Assembly: GCF_024397915.1 (NCBI RefSeq)
Contig: NZ_CP073347.1
Location: 3,844,001-3,908,000, forward strand
From: Marinobacterium rhizophilum
GTDB lineage: Bacteria; Pseudomonadota; Gammaproteobacteria; Pseudomonadales; Balneatricaceae
Direction of reading: 5' to 3'
Length of the DNA stretch: 64,000 nucleotides
Part shown: one piece after another, positions 8,079 through 15,071 of the stretch
How positions within the stretch are numbered: the first letter of the stretch is position 1
Layout: every line of letters starts with the position of its first letter
Made by a program: the position numbers and the translations under genes
Notes under the pieces: model-generated
What the model saw: the letters and a program-made list of their open reading frames with translations, nothing else
Told to the model about the DNA's origin: nothing
Database searches by the model: none

Positions 8079-9012
8079 GCTGATCATAAACGGCGGCAAG
8101 GATGCGATCGGCGCCGGCGGCCAGCAGGCGTTCGGCCAGTTCAATGCCCAGGGCCTTGCCCTGATCGGGCGTGCCGCTGATGTTGTCCTCAAGCACCTGG
8201 GTGCCGTCGGGACTGGCCACCAGGCCGCGCAGCCAGAGCCGGTCCTGGGCCTCGTTGAGAGTGGCGAAGCAGGCGATCGGGACCTGGCAGCCGCCTTCCA
8301 GGCGCCGGTTCATGGCACGCTCTGCCTCCACACACCAGGCGCTGGGCTGATGGTGCAGTGGTGCCAGCAGGTCGCGGGTACGCTGGTCGTTGAGGCGGCA
8401 TTCTATCCCCACAGCGCCCTGGCCACCGGCGGGCAGGCTTTCTTCGGCGGGCATGCTGGCACGAATCCGCTCTTGCAGCTTGAGGCGAATCAGGCCAGCG
8501 CTGGCCAGGATGATGGCATCGAATTCGCCTTCGTCGAGCTTTCGCAGGCGGGTCTGCACATTGCCGCGCAGGCTGCGGATCACCAGGTCCGGCCGTCGTG
8601 CCCGTAGCTGGGATTCGCGGCGCAGGGAAGAGGTGCCGACCACGGCGCCTGCGGGCAGGTCATCCACACAGGCATGGGTGTTGGAGACAAAGGCGTCGGT
8701 GGGGTTTTCCCGCGGGCAGATCACCGCCAGGCCAAGACCTTCGGGGAACTCCATGGGCACGTCCTTCATGGAGTGCACGGCAATATCGGCGTCGCCATCG
8801 AGCATGGCGTTTTCCAGTTCCTTGACGAACAGGCCCTTGCCGCCGACCTTGGCCAGCGGGGTGTCGAGAATCTTGTCACCGCGGGTGGTGAAGCCGATGA
8901 GTTCAATCTCGATGCCGGGGTGGTGGCGTTCCAGTTCGGCTTTGACGTACTCGGCCTGCCAGAGGGCCAGCAGGCTTTTGCGGGTGGCGATGCGAATCTT
9001 GTCGGTATTCAT
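8068..9012 (-). CDS. hemC: Porphobilinogen deaminase (hydroxymethylbilane synthase)
   Basis: 314 residues. It polymerises four porphobilinogen units into hydroxymethylbilane. The start region MNTDKIRIATRKSLLALWQAEYV, the conserved HSMKDVPM segment (residues 80-87), TSSLRRESQL, and the dipyrromethane cofactor cysteine C242 in EGGCQVPIA are all present; C242 has the same number as in E. coli. It is the first gene of the leftward hemCDXY operon, divergent from argH. Pseudomonas has the same argH/hemC neighbourhood but with fimS and algR between the two; those genes are absent here. Confidence 0.97.
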   Translation of the reverse strand: MNTDKIRIATRKSLLALWQAEYVKAELERHHPGIEIELIGFTTRGDKILDTPLAKVGGKGLFVKELENAMLDGDADIAVHSMKDVPMEFPEGLGLAVICPRENPTDAFVSNTHACVDDLPAGAVVGTSSLRRESQLRARRPDLVIRSLRGNVQTRLRKLDEGEFDAIILASAGLIRLKLQERIRASMPAEESLPAGGQGAVGIECRLNDQRTRDLLAPLHHQPSAWCVEAERAMNRRLEGGCQVPIACFATLNEAQDRLWLRGLVASPDGTQVLEDNISGTPDQGKALGIELAERLLAAGADRILAAVYDQHAD

Positions 9013-9070
9013 CGGGCTCTCGTTTTGACTGTCCCGGATCTAGCACCGGGTCCTGAACGGGGTTGCAGGG

Positions 9071-9076
9071 ATTGTA
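9071..9076 (-). promoter_or_regulatory. Probable extended -10 promoter element of hemC
   Basis: On the minus strand the sequence reads TGTTACAAT, an extended -10 (TGn plus TACAAT), about 60 bases before the hemC start. No good -35 is seen at 16-18 bases. This is a sequence-pattern call only. Confidence 0.5.
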
Positions 9077-9150
9077 ACAGATCGTCTGAACACTCTGGAC
9101 CTGTGCCACAAAAAGCGGATTGCCGGCGCTCAGGTTTTGGCGGCTAAAGG

Positions 9151-9159
9151 TGGTATAAT
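9151..9159 (+). promoter_or_regulatory. Probable extended -10 promoter element of argH
   Basis: TGGTATAAT is a consensus -10 with an upstream TG. It lies 62 bases before the argH ATG, and a matching -35 is weak. It diverges from the hemC element some 75 bases away. Confidence 0.6.
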
Positions 9160-9220
9160 TTTGCCCCAGTTTCTTCAGCTGCCGGCGGCCCGGTGGTCAC
9201 TCCAGTCAGAGGTTTTCCTG

Positions 9221-10630
9221 ATGAGCAACAAAACCAATCAGCAATGGGGCGGACGTTTCAGCGAACCGACCGATGCCTTCGTCGCCCGTTTTACCGCATC
9301 TGTTCAGTTTGATCAGCGCATGTACCTGCAGGACATCCAGGGTTCCATCGCCCACGCCAGGATGCTGGCTGCCGCCGGCGTACTGACGGAGTCCGAGCGC
9401 GATGACATCATTCGCGGCCTGGGCGAGATTCGCGTGGAAATCGAGCGTGGCACCTTCGAGTGGTCCATCGCGCTGGAAGACGTGCACATGAACATTGAGG
9501 CGGCACTTACCGCGAAGATCGGCATCACCGGGAAAAAGCTCCATACCGGCCGCTCGCGCAACGACCAGGTTGCCACCGATATCCGCCTGTATGTGCGTGA
9601 CGAGATAGACCGCATTCTGGCTGAAATCAGCCGCCTGCAGCAGGGCATGCTGAGCCTGGCCGAGCGCGAAGCCGATACCATCATGCCGGGCTTTACCCAT
9701 CTGCAGACTGCCCAGCCGGTCACCTTTGGCCATCACATCATGGCCTGGTTCGAAATGCTGAGCCGTGACTACGAGCGCTTCGTGGATTGTCGCAAGCGCG
9801 TCAACATCATGCCTCTGGGGGCCGCGGCGCTGGCGGGCACGACCTATCCAATCGACCGCAACATGACCTGCGCGCTGCTGAGCTTCACGGCGCCGGCGGG
9901 TAATTCGCTGGATGCCGTGTCGGACCGGGATTTCGCCATCGAATTCTGTGCCGCCTCCAGCGTGCTGCTGATGCACATGAGCCGGATGTCGGAAGAGCTG
10001 GTGCTCTGGGCCTCGGCGCAGTTCAACTTCATCAATCTGCCGGACCGCTTCTGCACCGGTTCGTCGATCATGCCGCAGAAGAAAAACCCGGATGTTCCGG
10101 AGCTGGTACGTGGCAAGAGCGGGCGTGTCTATGGTCACCTGATGTCACTGCTGACGCTGATGAAGTCCCAGCCGCTGGCCTACAACAAGGACAACCAGGA
10201 AGACAAGGAGCCCCTGTTCGACACCATCGACACCGTTAACGGTTGCCTGCGTGCCTTTGCCGACATGGTGCCGGCGCTGGAATCACGCAAGGACAGCATG
10301 CGCGAGGCGGCCAAGCGCGGTTTCTCCACCGCGACCGACCTGGCGGACTACCTGGTACGCAAGGGCGTGGCCTTCCGGGACGCCCACGAAATCGTCGGCA
10401 AGTCGGTGGCGTTCGGTATCGCCGAAGGGCGGGATCTGAGCGAGATGACGCTGGCAGAACTGCAGCAGTTCTCCGATGTGATCAGCGCCGATGTATTTGA
10501 TGTGTTGACGCTGGAAGGCTCGGTGGCCGCACGCGATCATGTTGGCGGCACGGCGCCGAATCAGGTGCGCGCTGCCGTGACGCGCGGGCAGGCACTGCTG
10601 GCAGAGCGCTCGGCAGACGAACCGGCCTAG
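9221..10630 (+). CDS. argH: Argininosuccinate lyase
   Basis: 469 residues. It cleaves argininosuccinate to arginine and fumarate, the last step of arginine synthesis. It belongs to the fumarase/aspartase superfamily: the signature GSSIMPQKKNPDVPELVRG is near residues 279-297, with the catalytic serine in SSIMPQ, and TGRSRNDQVATD and GFTHLQTAQP mark the other two active-site blocks. ATG 9221 is used because MSNKTNQQWGGRFSEPTDAFV is the family N-terminus and AGAGG precedes it; an in-frame extension to 9137 is unlikely. It is monocistronic, ending before a hairpin at 10695. Confidence 0.97.
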   Translation: MSNKTNQQWGGRFSEPTDAFVARFTASVQFDQRMYLQDIQGSIAHARMLAAAGVLTESERDDIIRGLGEIRVEIERGTFEWSIALEDVHMNIEAALTAKIGITGKKLHTGRSRNDQVATDIRLYVRDEIDRILAEISRLQQGMLSLAEREADTIMPGFTHLQTAQPVTFGHHIMAWFEMLSRDYERFVDCRKRVNIMPLGAAALAGTTYPIDRNMTCALLSFTAPAGNSLDAVSDRDFAIEFCAASSVLLMHMSRMSEELVLWASAQFNFINLPDRFCTGSSIMPQKKNPDVPELVRGKSGRVYGHLMSLLTLMKSQPLAYNKDNQEDKEPLFDTIDTVNGCLRAFADMVPALESRKDSMREAAKRGFSTATDLADYLVRKGVAFRDAHEIVGKSVAFGIAEGRDLSEMTLAELQQFSDVISADVFDVLTLEGSVAARDHVGGTAPNQVRAAVTRGQALLAERSADEPA

Positions 10631-10694
10631 GCCGTCGTGCAGCCCGGCGAGGCAGAATGCCCGCCGGGGCTTGGCAGGCATGGCCTGTATCCTG

Positions 10695-10740
10695 AACGCA
10701 GAGCCGGGTGGCTAAACGCCGGGCGCTGCGTTTTTTGTTT
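10695..10740. terminator. Terminator between argH and the ACT-domain gene
   Basis: AACGCAG at 10695-10701 pairs with CTGCGTT at 10726-10732, with further GCC/GGC pairing inside, followed by TTTTTTGTTT. The loop region is large and GC-rich, so the exact fold is uncertain. The genes on either side converge. Confidence 0.6.
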
Positions 10741-10753
10741 GGGGTGAGTGGGG

Positions 10754-11269
10754 TTATTTCAGCGTAATATCCACCATCAGGTCGCTGGCGATCGCTTCCA
10801 GTGCCTGTTGCAGTTCGTCGATATCGAGCCCTTCCGGGGCCTGCAGGCTGGCCTGGGCCTTGAACAGCTGCTCGCCGGACATGGAGCCGGACGTCAGCTC
10901 GGTATCCAGGCTTTCCACGTTGATATTGCGTGCAGCCAGAGCCTGGGCAATTTCACGCACAATACCGGGCTTGTCATGACCCACGAGTTCGAGGGCAATG
11001 GGGCTGCGGCTGGTCTCGCTGGCGGCATCATCACTGCGCTCGGCCGTCACCTTGAGACCCTTTCCACTTAATGCTGCCAGCGATTGCTCAAGGGCGGTCG
11101 CGTCCCCGGCGGGCACGCTGACGATCAGGATGCCGGCAAACTTGCCGCCCAGGCGCGACATGCCGGACTCAAGCCAGTTGCCGTTGTGGCGGGCAATGGT
11201 TTGGGACAATAATTCCACCAGGCCGGGCTTGTCCGGACCGATGACGGTTAATACCAGGGATGTCATCAT
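10754..11269 (-). CDS. ACT-domain regulator, glycine cleavage repressor (GcvR)-like
   Basis: 171 residues with two ACT domains. The first begins TSLVLTVIGPDKPGLVELLSQTIA, and the second begins ALELVGHDKPGIVREIAQALA near residue 94. This tandem arrangement is that of GcvR, which in E. coli antagonises GcvA at the glycine cleavage operon. ATG 11269 is chosen because AGGAG lies six bases before it; ATG 11266 is an equally plausible start. It is a single gene. A link to gcvH (19251) is possible but not shown by the sequence, and many GcvR-like ACT proteins have no tested role. Confidence 0.8.
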   Translation of the reverse strand: MMTSLVLTVIGPDKPGLVELLSQTIARHNGNWLESGMSRLGGKFAGILIVSVPAGDATALEQSLAALSGKGLKVTAERSDDAASETSRSPIALELVGHDKPGIVREIAQALAARNINVESLDTELTSGSMSGEQLFKAQASLQAPEGLDIDELQQALEAIASDLMVDITLK

Positions 11270-11490
11270 GTTACGCTCCTGTATGCTTTTACCCAGCGCG
11301 CGGGCCGAAGATCCGGCCGGCGTGCCCAATAGTGCGGGCAGCTCCCCACCGGCGTGCTCGTCTCAGGCTGTACCGGTGCCCGGTCTTGAGTGTGTCCGGT
11401 TTACCGTCGGGTCGCAAGCGCGAGGTCGTCTGCGCTCTGGCTCGGGCGAAACAGGATTCTTGTCGCCTTTGTAAGAGGGAGCTCACGCCC

Positions 11491-12402
11491 ATGCTCGATA
11501 TGCTGCTCATGCTCTGGCCGGTATTCGCATTACTGATGCTTGGTGTACTGGCGCGCCGTTACGATTTTCCGGGGGAGAGTTTCTGGCCGCTGGCGGAGAA
11601 GGCAACGTATTTTGTGCTCTTTCCCGTACTGCTGGTGGCGCGCCTGAGTCAGGCGGATATCAGTACTGTTTCCATTGGTGGCGTTGGAATGGCGGTACTG
11701 TTATTGCTGCTGGCGGGCAGCGCGTTGTGTTATCTGCTGCGACCGTTGATGAAACTCAGTGGCGCGGAATTTACGTCTTTTTACCAGGGCGCGATGCGCT
11801 TTAATACCTACGTGGGGCTCGCGGCGGTGGCGGCGCTCTATGGTGAGTCCGCGCTGGCGGTGTCGGCGGTGATCATTGCGTTTATGATTCCGCTGCTAAA
11901 TGGCTTCTGCGTGCTGGTGTTCGCGTTTCACGCCGGTGGCTCCCGTGGGCTGCGTCCGGTGCTGGGAAACTTGCTGCGCAATCCACTGATTCTGGCGTCG
12001 GTGCTGGGCATGCTGCTGAATTACAGTGGCATTGGCCTGCCGCTGCTGGTGGCTCCCGTGGCCGAACTGCTGGGGCAAATGGCCTTGCCGCTGGGGCTGC
12101 TGGCCGTGGGCGCAGGGCTCAGCCTGAAGGCGCTGCGTACCGTGGGGCCTGTACTGCTGGGGGCCTCGCTCATCAAGCTGCTGCTGTTTCCATTGCTGGC
12201 ACTGGCGCTGGCAGAGTTGCTGTCACTGGCAGAGCTGACCCGGAATTTGCTGATCCTGTTTGCCGCACTGCCGACGGCGGGCTCCGCCTATATTCTGGCA
12301 CGCCAGCTGGGGGGGGATGCGGCCATGATGGCCGCCATTATTACCGGCCAGACCCTGTTGTCCGCATTAACCATTCCGCTCATGCTGGGCTGGCTGCTTT
12401 AG
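11491..12402 (+). CDS. AEC (auxin efflux carrier) family transporter
   Basis: 303 residues and very hydrophobic, with about ten membrane spans in two halves separated by a more polar middle (FHAGGSRGLRPVLGNLLRNP). Family features include the N-terminal LLMLGVLARRYDF, GAMRFNTYVGLAA in the first bundle, and the C-terminal AALPTAGSAYILARQLGGDA. ATG 11491 is chosen because the hydrophobic family N-terminus starts there and GAGGGAG precedes it; the longer frame adds implausible Arg/Pro-rich sequence. These carriers export or import small organic acids, but the substrate cannot be told from sequence. It stands alone. Confidence 0.88.
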   Translation: MLDMLLMLWPVFALLMLGVLARRYDFPGESFWPLAEKATYFVLFPVLLVARLSQADISTVSIGGVGMAVLLLLLAGSALCYLLRPLMKLSGAEFTSFYQGAMRFNTYVGLAAVAALYGESALAVSAVIIAFMIPLLNGFCVLVFAFHAGGSRGLRPVLGNLLRNPLILASVLGMLLNYSGIGLPLLVAPVAELLGQMALPLGLLAVGAGLSLKALRTVGPVLLGASLIKLLLFPLLALALAELLSLAELTRNLLILFAALPTAGSAYILARQLGGDAAMMAAIITGQTLLSALTIPLMLGWLL

Positions 12403-12715
12403 CTGCAGGCGCAGACCTTTTCCTGGGACTGGGACTGGGGCTGAGGCACCCTGTTGGTAGCTGGAAAAATATTTCACGGCTGTGACAGGTTAATGCCCTG
12501 CACCCTGCAATGCGGGAGTGTTATTTTGCGCATTTTTTCGTGTGCAGTATTAAATAAGGCCGCCGGCCGGCCGATACGCTAAAAAAGTAAGCGCCAGTTG
12601 TTGCAATATTGCTGCAATCTGGAACACTACACGGCATTCTGTTTCATGGAGTGCCGCTGACAGTCAAGACAACGGCGGCTCCTTCTTGCCTGGATATAGA
12701 GGATAAAGACGGCGT
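12403..12715. other. Intergenic region upstream of a small membrane ORF
   Basis: 313 bases. They hold a short tandem of GGGACT units (12427-12440), a possible sigma-70 promoter (TTGCGC 12526-12531, 16-base spacer, TATTAA 12548-12553), a GC palindrome near 12561-12573, and an inverted repeat TTGCA-N7-TGCAA at 12601-12617. All could belong to the small ORF at 12716. No other gene is visible. Confidence 0.45.
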
Positions 12716-12844
12716 ATGAAAAAAGGTCCGGATCTGATAATGGTGATCGTTCTGGTCTTTGTCATTGGTTCAATCATGACGGGTGTTTCGCAAAGCGACT
12801 TCCAGTTCGCCGCCCTGGTTGAGCAGGTCTTCAGCAACAGCTGA
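12716..12844 (+). CDS. Small single-span membrane protein, 42 aa, unknown function
   Basis: An ATG ORF of 42 codons begins KKGPDLIMV and runs into a strongly hydrophobic segment (residues 7-24, LIMVIVLVFVIGSI), then a polar, slightly acidic tail ending VFSNS. This is a lysine-start, one-span topology seen in many bacterial small membrane proteins. A weak Shine-Dalgarno GAGGA lies about 11 bases upstream, further than ideal. It converges on ygfA, whose stop is 10 bases away. I do not recognise the family. The hydrophobic, coding-like composition and nearby promoter-like sequence support it, but only conservation in relatives would confirm it. Confidence 0.5.
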   Translation: MKKGPDLIMVIVLVFVIGSIMTGVSQSDFQFAALVEQVFSNS

Positions 12845-12854
12845 GTTGGCGCGA

Positions 12855-13454
12855 CTACAGCATGTAGTCGCGACAATCGGTCACTATGCCCGCAAGCGGT
12901 ATGTCCCAGCTTGCAACGGGTAACTCGTCGACTCTCTGAATATCATGCGCCAGGCCGATCAGTTTCGGCCCCTGGGGACCCTTGCGCTGTTTAAAGCTGA
13001 AGGTCCTGTCGTAATAGCCCCCGCCCATGCCCATGCGAGCGCCGCTGGCATCAAATGCCACCAGCGGCAGCAAAACCAGATCAAGCGCCTGGGGTGGACG
13101 CCTTGGCGCGCCCCTGAGCCTGGGTTCCAGAATGCGGTATATATTGCGCTGCATGGGTGTTGTCGCTGTATAGGGTACAAACCAGAGCCGGTTGTGGCGA
13201 ATGGGGTGCAGCACGGGCAGGTAGGTTTGCTTGCCCAGGCGCCAGCAGAGTTCGATAACCGGTGTGGGATCAATTTCACCGTCGTTGGGCAGGTAGAGGG
13301 CGATGTGCCGGGCGCGGTGAAAGGCGGGCAGGCGTCGCAGGTTGGCCAGCAGGTTGCGGGCGGCGTCACGCTGCTGTCGGGGATTAAGCGCCCGTCGACG
13401 AGTACGCATTTGGCGTCGCAGCAGTTGGCGTTGATCAGGTGTGGGTACGGTCAT
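12855..13454 (-). CDS. ygfA: 5-formyltetrahydrofolate cyclo-ligase
   Basis: 199 residues. It converts 5-formyl-THF to 5,10-methenyl-THF with ATP. Signatures are the N-terminal RRQMRTRRRALNPRQQRDAA, LYLPNDGEIDPTPVIE, and the nucleotide/folate-site loop GARMGMGGGYYDRTF near residues 137-151. It follows the 6S RNA gene on the same strand with only about 15 bases between. This is the conserved ssrS-ygfA arrangement of gammaproteobacteria, so it is probably made by read-through from the 6S promoter. A role in persister or antibiotic tolerance is known for this locus in E. coli but is not testable here. Confidence 0.95.
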   Translation of the reverse strand: MTVPTPDQRQLLRRQMRTRRRALNPRQQRDAARNLLANLRRLPAFHRARHIALYLPNDGEIDPTPVIELCWRLGKQTYLPVLHPIRHNRLWFVPYTATTPMQRNIYRILEPRLRGAPRRPPQALDLVLLPLVAFDASGARMGMGGGYYDRTFSFKQRKGPQGPKLIGLAHDIQRVDELPVASWDIPLAGIVTDCRDYML

Positions 13455-13469
13455 GGGAAAATATCTGAA

Positions 13470-13649
13470 AGGGCTCCCCGGAAGTGCCGGTAACGATCGT
13501 GGCCCTGAACCCTAAGGTTCAAGGTGGGGGCCTTCGAATACATCAGGCTTTCCGATAAACGGACATGCTCACCAGCATTACAGAAGGCCTCCAGAGGTGT
13601 ACTTATCGGCTCGAGGGACTTGAACGCCTGTCGAACACCCCAGGGAGTG
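13470..13649 (-). ncRNA. ssrS: 6S RNA
   Basis: About 180 nt between zapA and ygfA, the standard position of ssrS. On the minus strand the 5' region reads GTTCAAGTCCCTCGAGCCGATA, close to the E. coli start of 6S. Further down are GGTGAGCATG and, near the 3' end, the hallmark CACCTTGAACC-N-AGGGTTCAGGG hairpin (plus strand about 13502-13526). The terminal helix closes CTCCCTGG (near 13640-13647) with CCGGGGAG (13474-13481), eight pairs. 6S RNA mimics an open promoter and sequesters sigma-70 RNA polymerase in stationary phase. The exact ends are estimates. Confidence 0.93.
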
Positions 13650-13655
13650 ATTTAC

Positions 13656-13683
13656 ATTATACGCGTCTGCATCTGGATGTCAG
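13656..13683 (-). promoter_or_regulatory. Sigma-70 promoter of 6S RNA
   Basis: On the minus strand there is -35 CTGACA (13678-13683), a 16-base spacer and a perfect -10 TATAAT (13656-13661). It places transcription start near 13649, which agrees with the 5' end deduced from the 6S terminal helix. Confidence 0.8.
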
Positions 13684-13764
13684 GACTTGAAATTTAACTG
13701 AATTTGGCTAAGCATGATTTTAGTTGTTTGATATTTAAACAGTTTTGCTCGCCATGAAGAATTT

Positions 13765-14085
13765 TCAGTTGTCCTGTTCTTGCTTTTCCAGTGCTGAGCG
13801 GCTGAGGGACTGGTCGATCTTGCTGCCCAGGTGACGCACCTGATCTTCAATATGCTGACGGTTGTCGGCGTGGCTTTTGAGCAGCTCGTGGGCAATGTTG
13901 AGCGCCGCCATAACCGCTACCCGCTCGAGCCCGACGGTTTTGCCATTGCCGCGAATATCGCGCATCTTCTGATCCAGGTAATCGGCCGAGGTGAGCAGTT
14001 CAGCCTCCGCCCCCTCGGGGCAGGCGATGATGTACTCCTTGTCGAGCAGCTTGATCGTGACCTTGTGTGCGTCGGTTTTGCTCAT
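13765..14085 (-). CDS. zapA: Cell division protein ZapA
   Basis: 106 residues, matching the family length of about 109. The N-terminal globular part reads HKVTIKLLDKEYIIACPEGAEAELLTSADYLDQKMRDIR, followed by AVMAALNIAHELLK and a long C-terminal coiled coil. ZapA binds FtsZ and bundles protofilaments at midcell. Its start overlaps the stop of the preceding TIGR02449 gene by ATGA, so the two are translationally coupled. Together with the promoter at 14322 and 6S RNA downstream this forms the conserved zapA-ssrS-ygfA block. Confidence 0.96.
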   Translation of the reverse strand: MSKTDAHKVTIKLLDKEYIIACPEGAEAELLTSADYLDQKMRDIRGNGKTVGLERVAVMAALNIAHELLKSHADNRQHIEDQVRHLGSKIDQSLSRSALEKQEQDN

Positions 14086-14291
14086 GCATTTTGCTCCAGT
14101 GCCTTGAGTCGCTGAATCATGGATTCGACTTTGCTGCGGGTCTGGTCGTTGAGTTGCAGCAGACGGGCACGTTCATCCTTTAATTGCGTTTCCTGTAAAC
14201 GCAGGCGCTGGTTTTCCTGTTCCAGCCGGTGACAGTGATCGAGCAGCTGATCGATTTTTCGTTCCAGGGCGTTGAAGTAGTGGTCGTTCAT
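14082..14291 (-). CDS. TIGR02449 family ZapB-like coiled-coil protein
   Basis: 69 residues from ATG 14291 (MNDHYFNALERKIDQLLDHC), predicted to be one continuous coiled coil with heptad leucines (LEQENQRLRLQETQLKDERARLLQLNDQ). An upstream in-frame start at 14315 is possible but less family-like. It is the first gene of the leftward operon and shares an ATGA overlap with zapA. In Pseudomonas and relatives a protein of this family sits at the same place. By analogy with ZapB, a divisome coiled coil that partners ZapA, a division role is likely but unproven. Confidence 0.85.
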   Translation of the reverse strand: MNDHYFNALERKIDQLLDHCHRLEQENQRLRLQETQLKDERARLLQLNDQTRSKVESMIQRLKALEQNA

Positions 14292-14321
14292 GCTCAGTCC
14301 CGGCAATGTGATCAAGAGCGA

Positions 14322-14350
14322 AATATAAACAGCGCTTGGTTAAGGGTCAA
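14322..14350 (-). promoter_or_regulatory. Sigma-70 promoter of the zapB-like/zapA operon
   Basis: On the minus strand: TTGACC (14345-14350), a spacer of exactly 17 bases, TATATT (14322-14327). It lies 30 bases upstream of the TIGR02449 start. The match to consensus is 5/6 and 5/6. Confidence 0.75.
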
Positions 14351-14471
14351 TGAAAGGCGCTGTCCGAGGTAATTGTCAGACGCGGCTGCAATAGTGTTCA
14401 GCCGGTCAGGCTGCTAGGATATCGGCAATAATGAATCCTTGATGTGCCCCGCAGGAATTGAGCGAAGACTG

Positions 14472-15071
14472 ATGACCGCAGATACCGAAACCCCGTCCTC
14501 CCCGGCTGATTTTGATGATATTGCCAATGTGCTTGTCGCTGAGGGCGTGCAGGAAATATCCCCTTCCGAACTGCACGGCCTGCTGAGCGGGGCCCTGGTG
14601 GCCGGCGCCCGGCCCGATGCCGCCGCCTGGCTCAAGCTGGCGGCGACCTTTCTGGAGATCGGCGACTTCACCCAGGAAGTCTCCAAGGTGCGCGTGCTGG
14701 AGATGTTTGGGCATGCGCTGAATCAGCTTGAAGGCCTGGAGCTTGATTTCGACCTCATGCTGCCGGGTGACGACGAGCTGTTGTCGTTGCGTGCGGCTTG
14801 CCTGGGGCAGTGGTGCCAGGGCTTTTTGAGTGGCTTCGGGCAGTATGGCAAGCAGACCGATGCGAGCCTGTCGCAGGAGTCCCGCGAAGTGCTGACCGAC
14901 CTCAGCGAGATATCGCAGATCGTGGCCGATGATGATGATGGCGAAGAGGGGGAGTCCAACCTGATGGAAGTCGAAGAGTATGTCCGCATGGCGGCGCTGA
15001 TGCTGTTTGCCGAATGCAACAAGTCGGCGCCGCAAAGTGAAGCTGAACCTGCCCCCAAGACGCTGCACTGA
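14472..15071 (+). CDS. ygfB: YgfB/UPF0149 (YecA-like) family protein
   Basis: 199 residues. The core ISPSELHGLLSGALVAG near the N-terminus, LGQWCQGFLSGFG in the middle, and the C-terminal EEYVRMAALMLF ending in KTLH closely follow E. coli YgfB (which ends PTLH). ATG 14472 was chosen because it gives the family N-terminal length; earlier starts at 14439 and 14442 add MMCPAGIERRL with no better ribosome site. It is the first gene of ygfB-pepP-ubiH-ubiI, sharing TGATG with pepP. In Pseudomonas aeruginosa, YgfB is reported to affect beta-lactam resistance through ampDh3 regulation. Its role here is unknown. Confidence 0.9.
   Translation: MTADTETPSSPADFDDIANVLVAEGVQEISPSELHGLLSGALVAGARPDAAAWLKLAATFLEIGDFTQEVSKVRVLEMFGHALNQLEGLELDFDLMLPGDDELLSLRAACLGQWCQGFLSGFGQYGKQTDASLSQESREVLTDLSEISQIVADDDDGEEGESNLMEVEEYVRMAALMLFAECNKSAPQSEAEPAPKTLH

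Noticed and set aside
8079..8192. N-terminal extension of hemD
   Set aside because: The extra codons are inside hemC in another frame and give Trp/Pro/Ala-rich sequence not found in the family.
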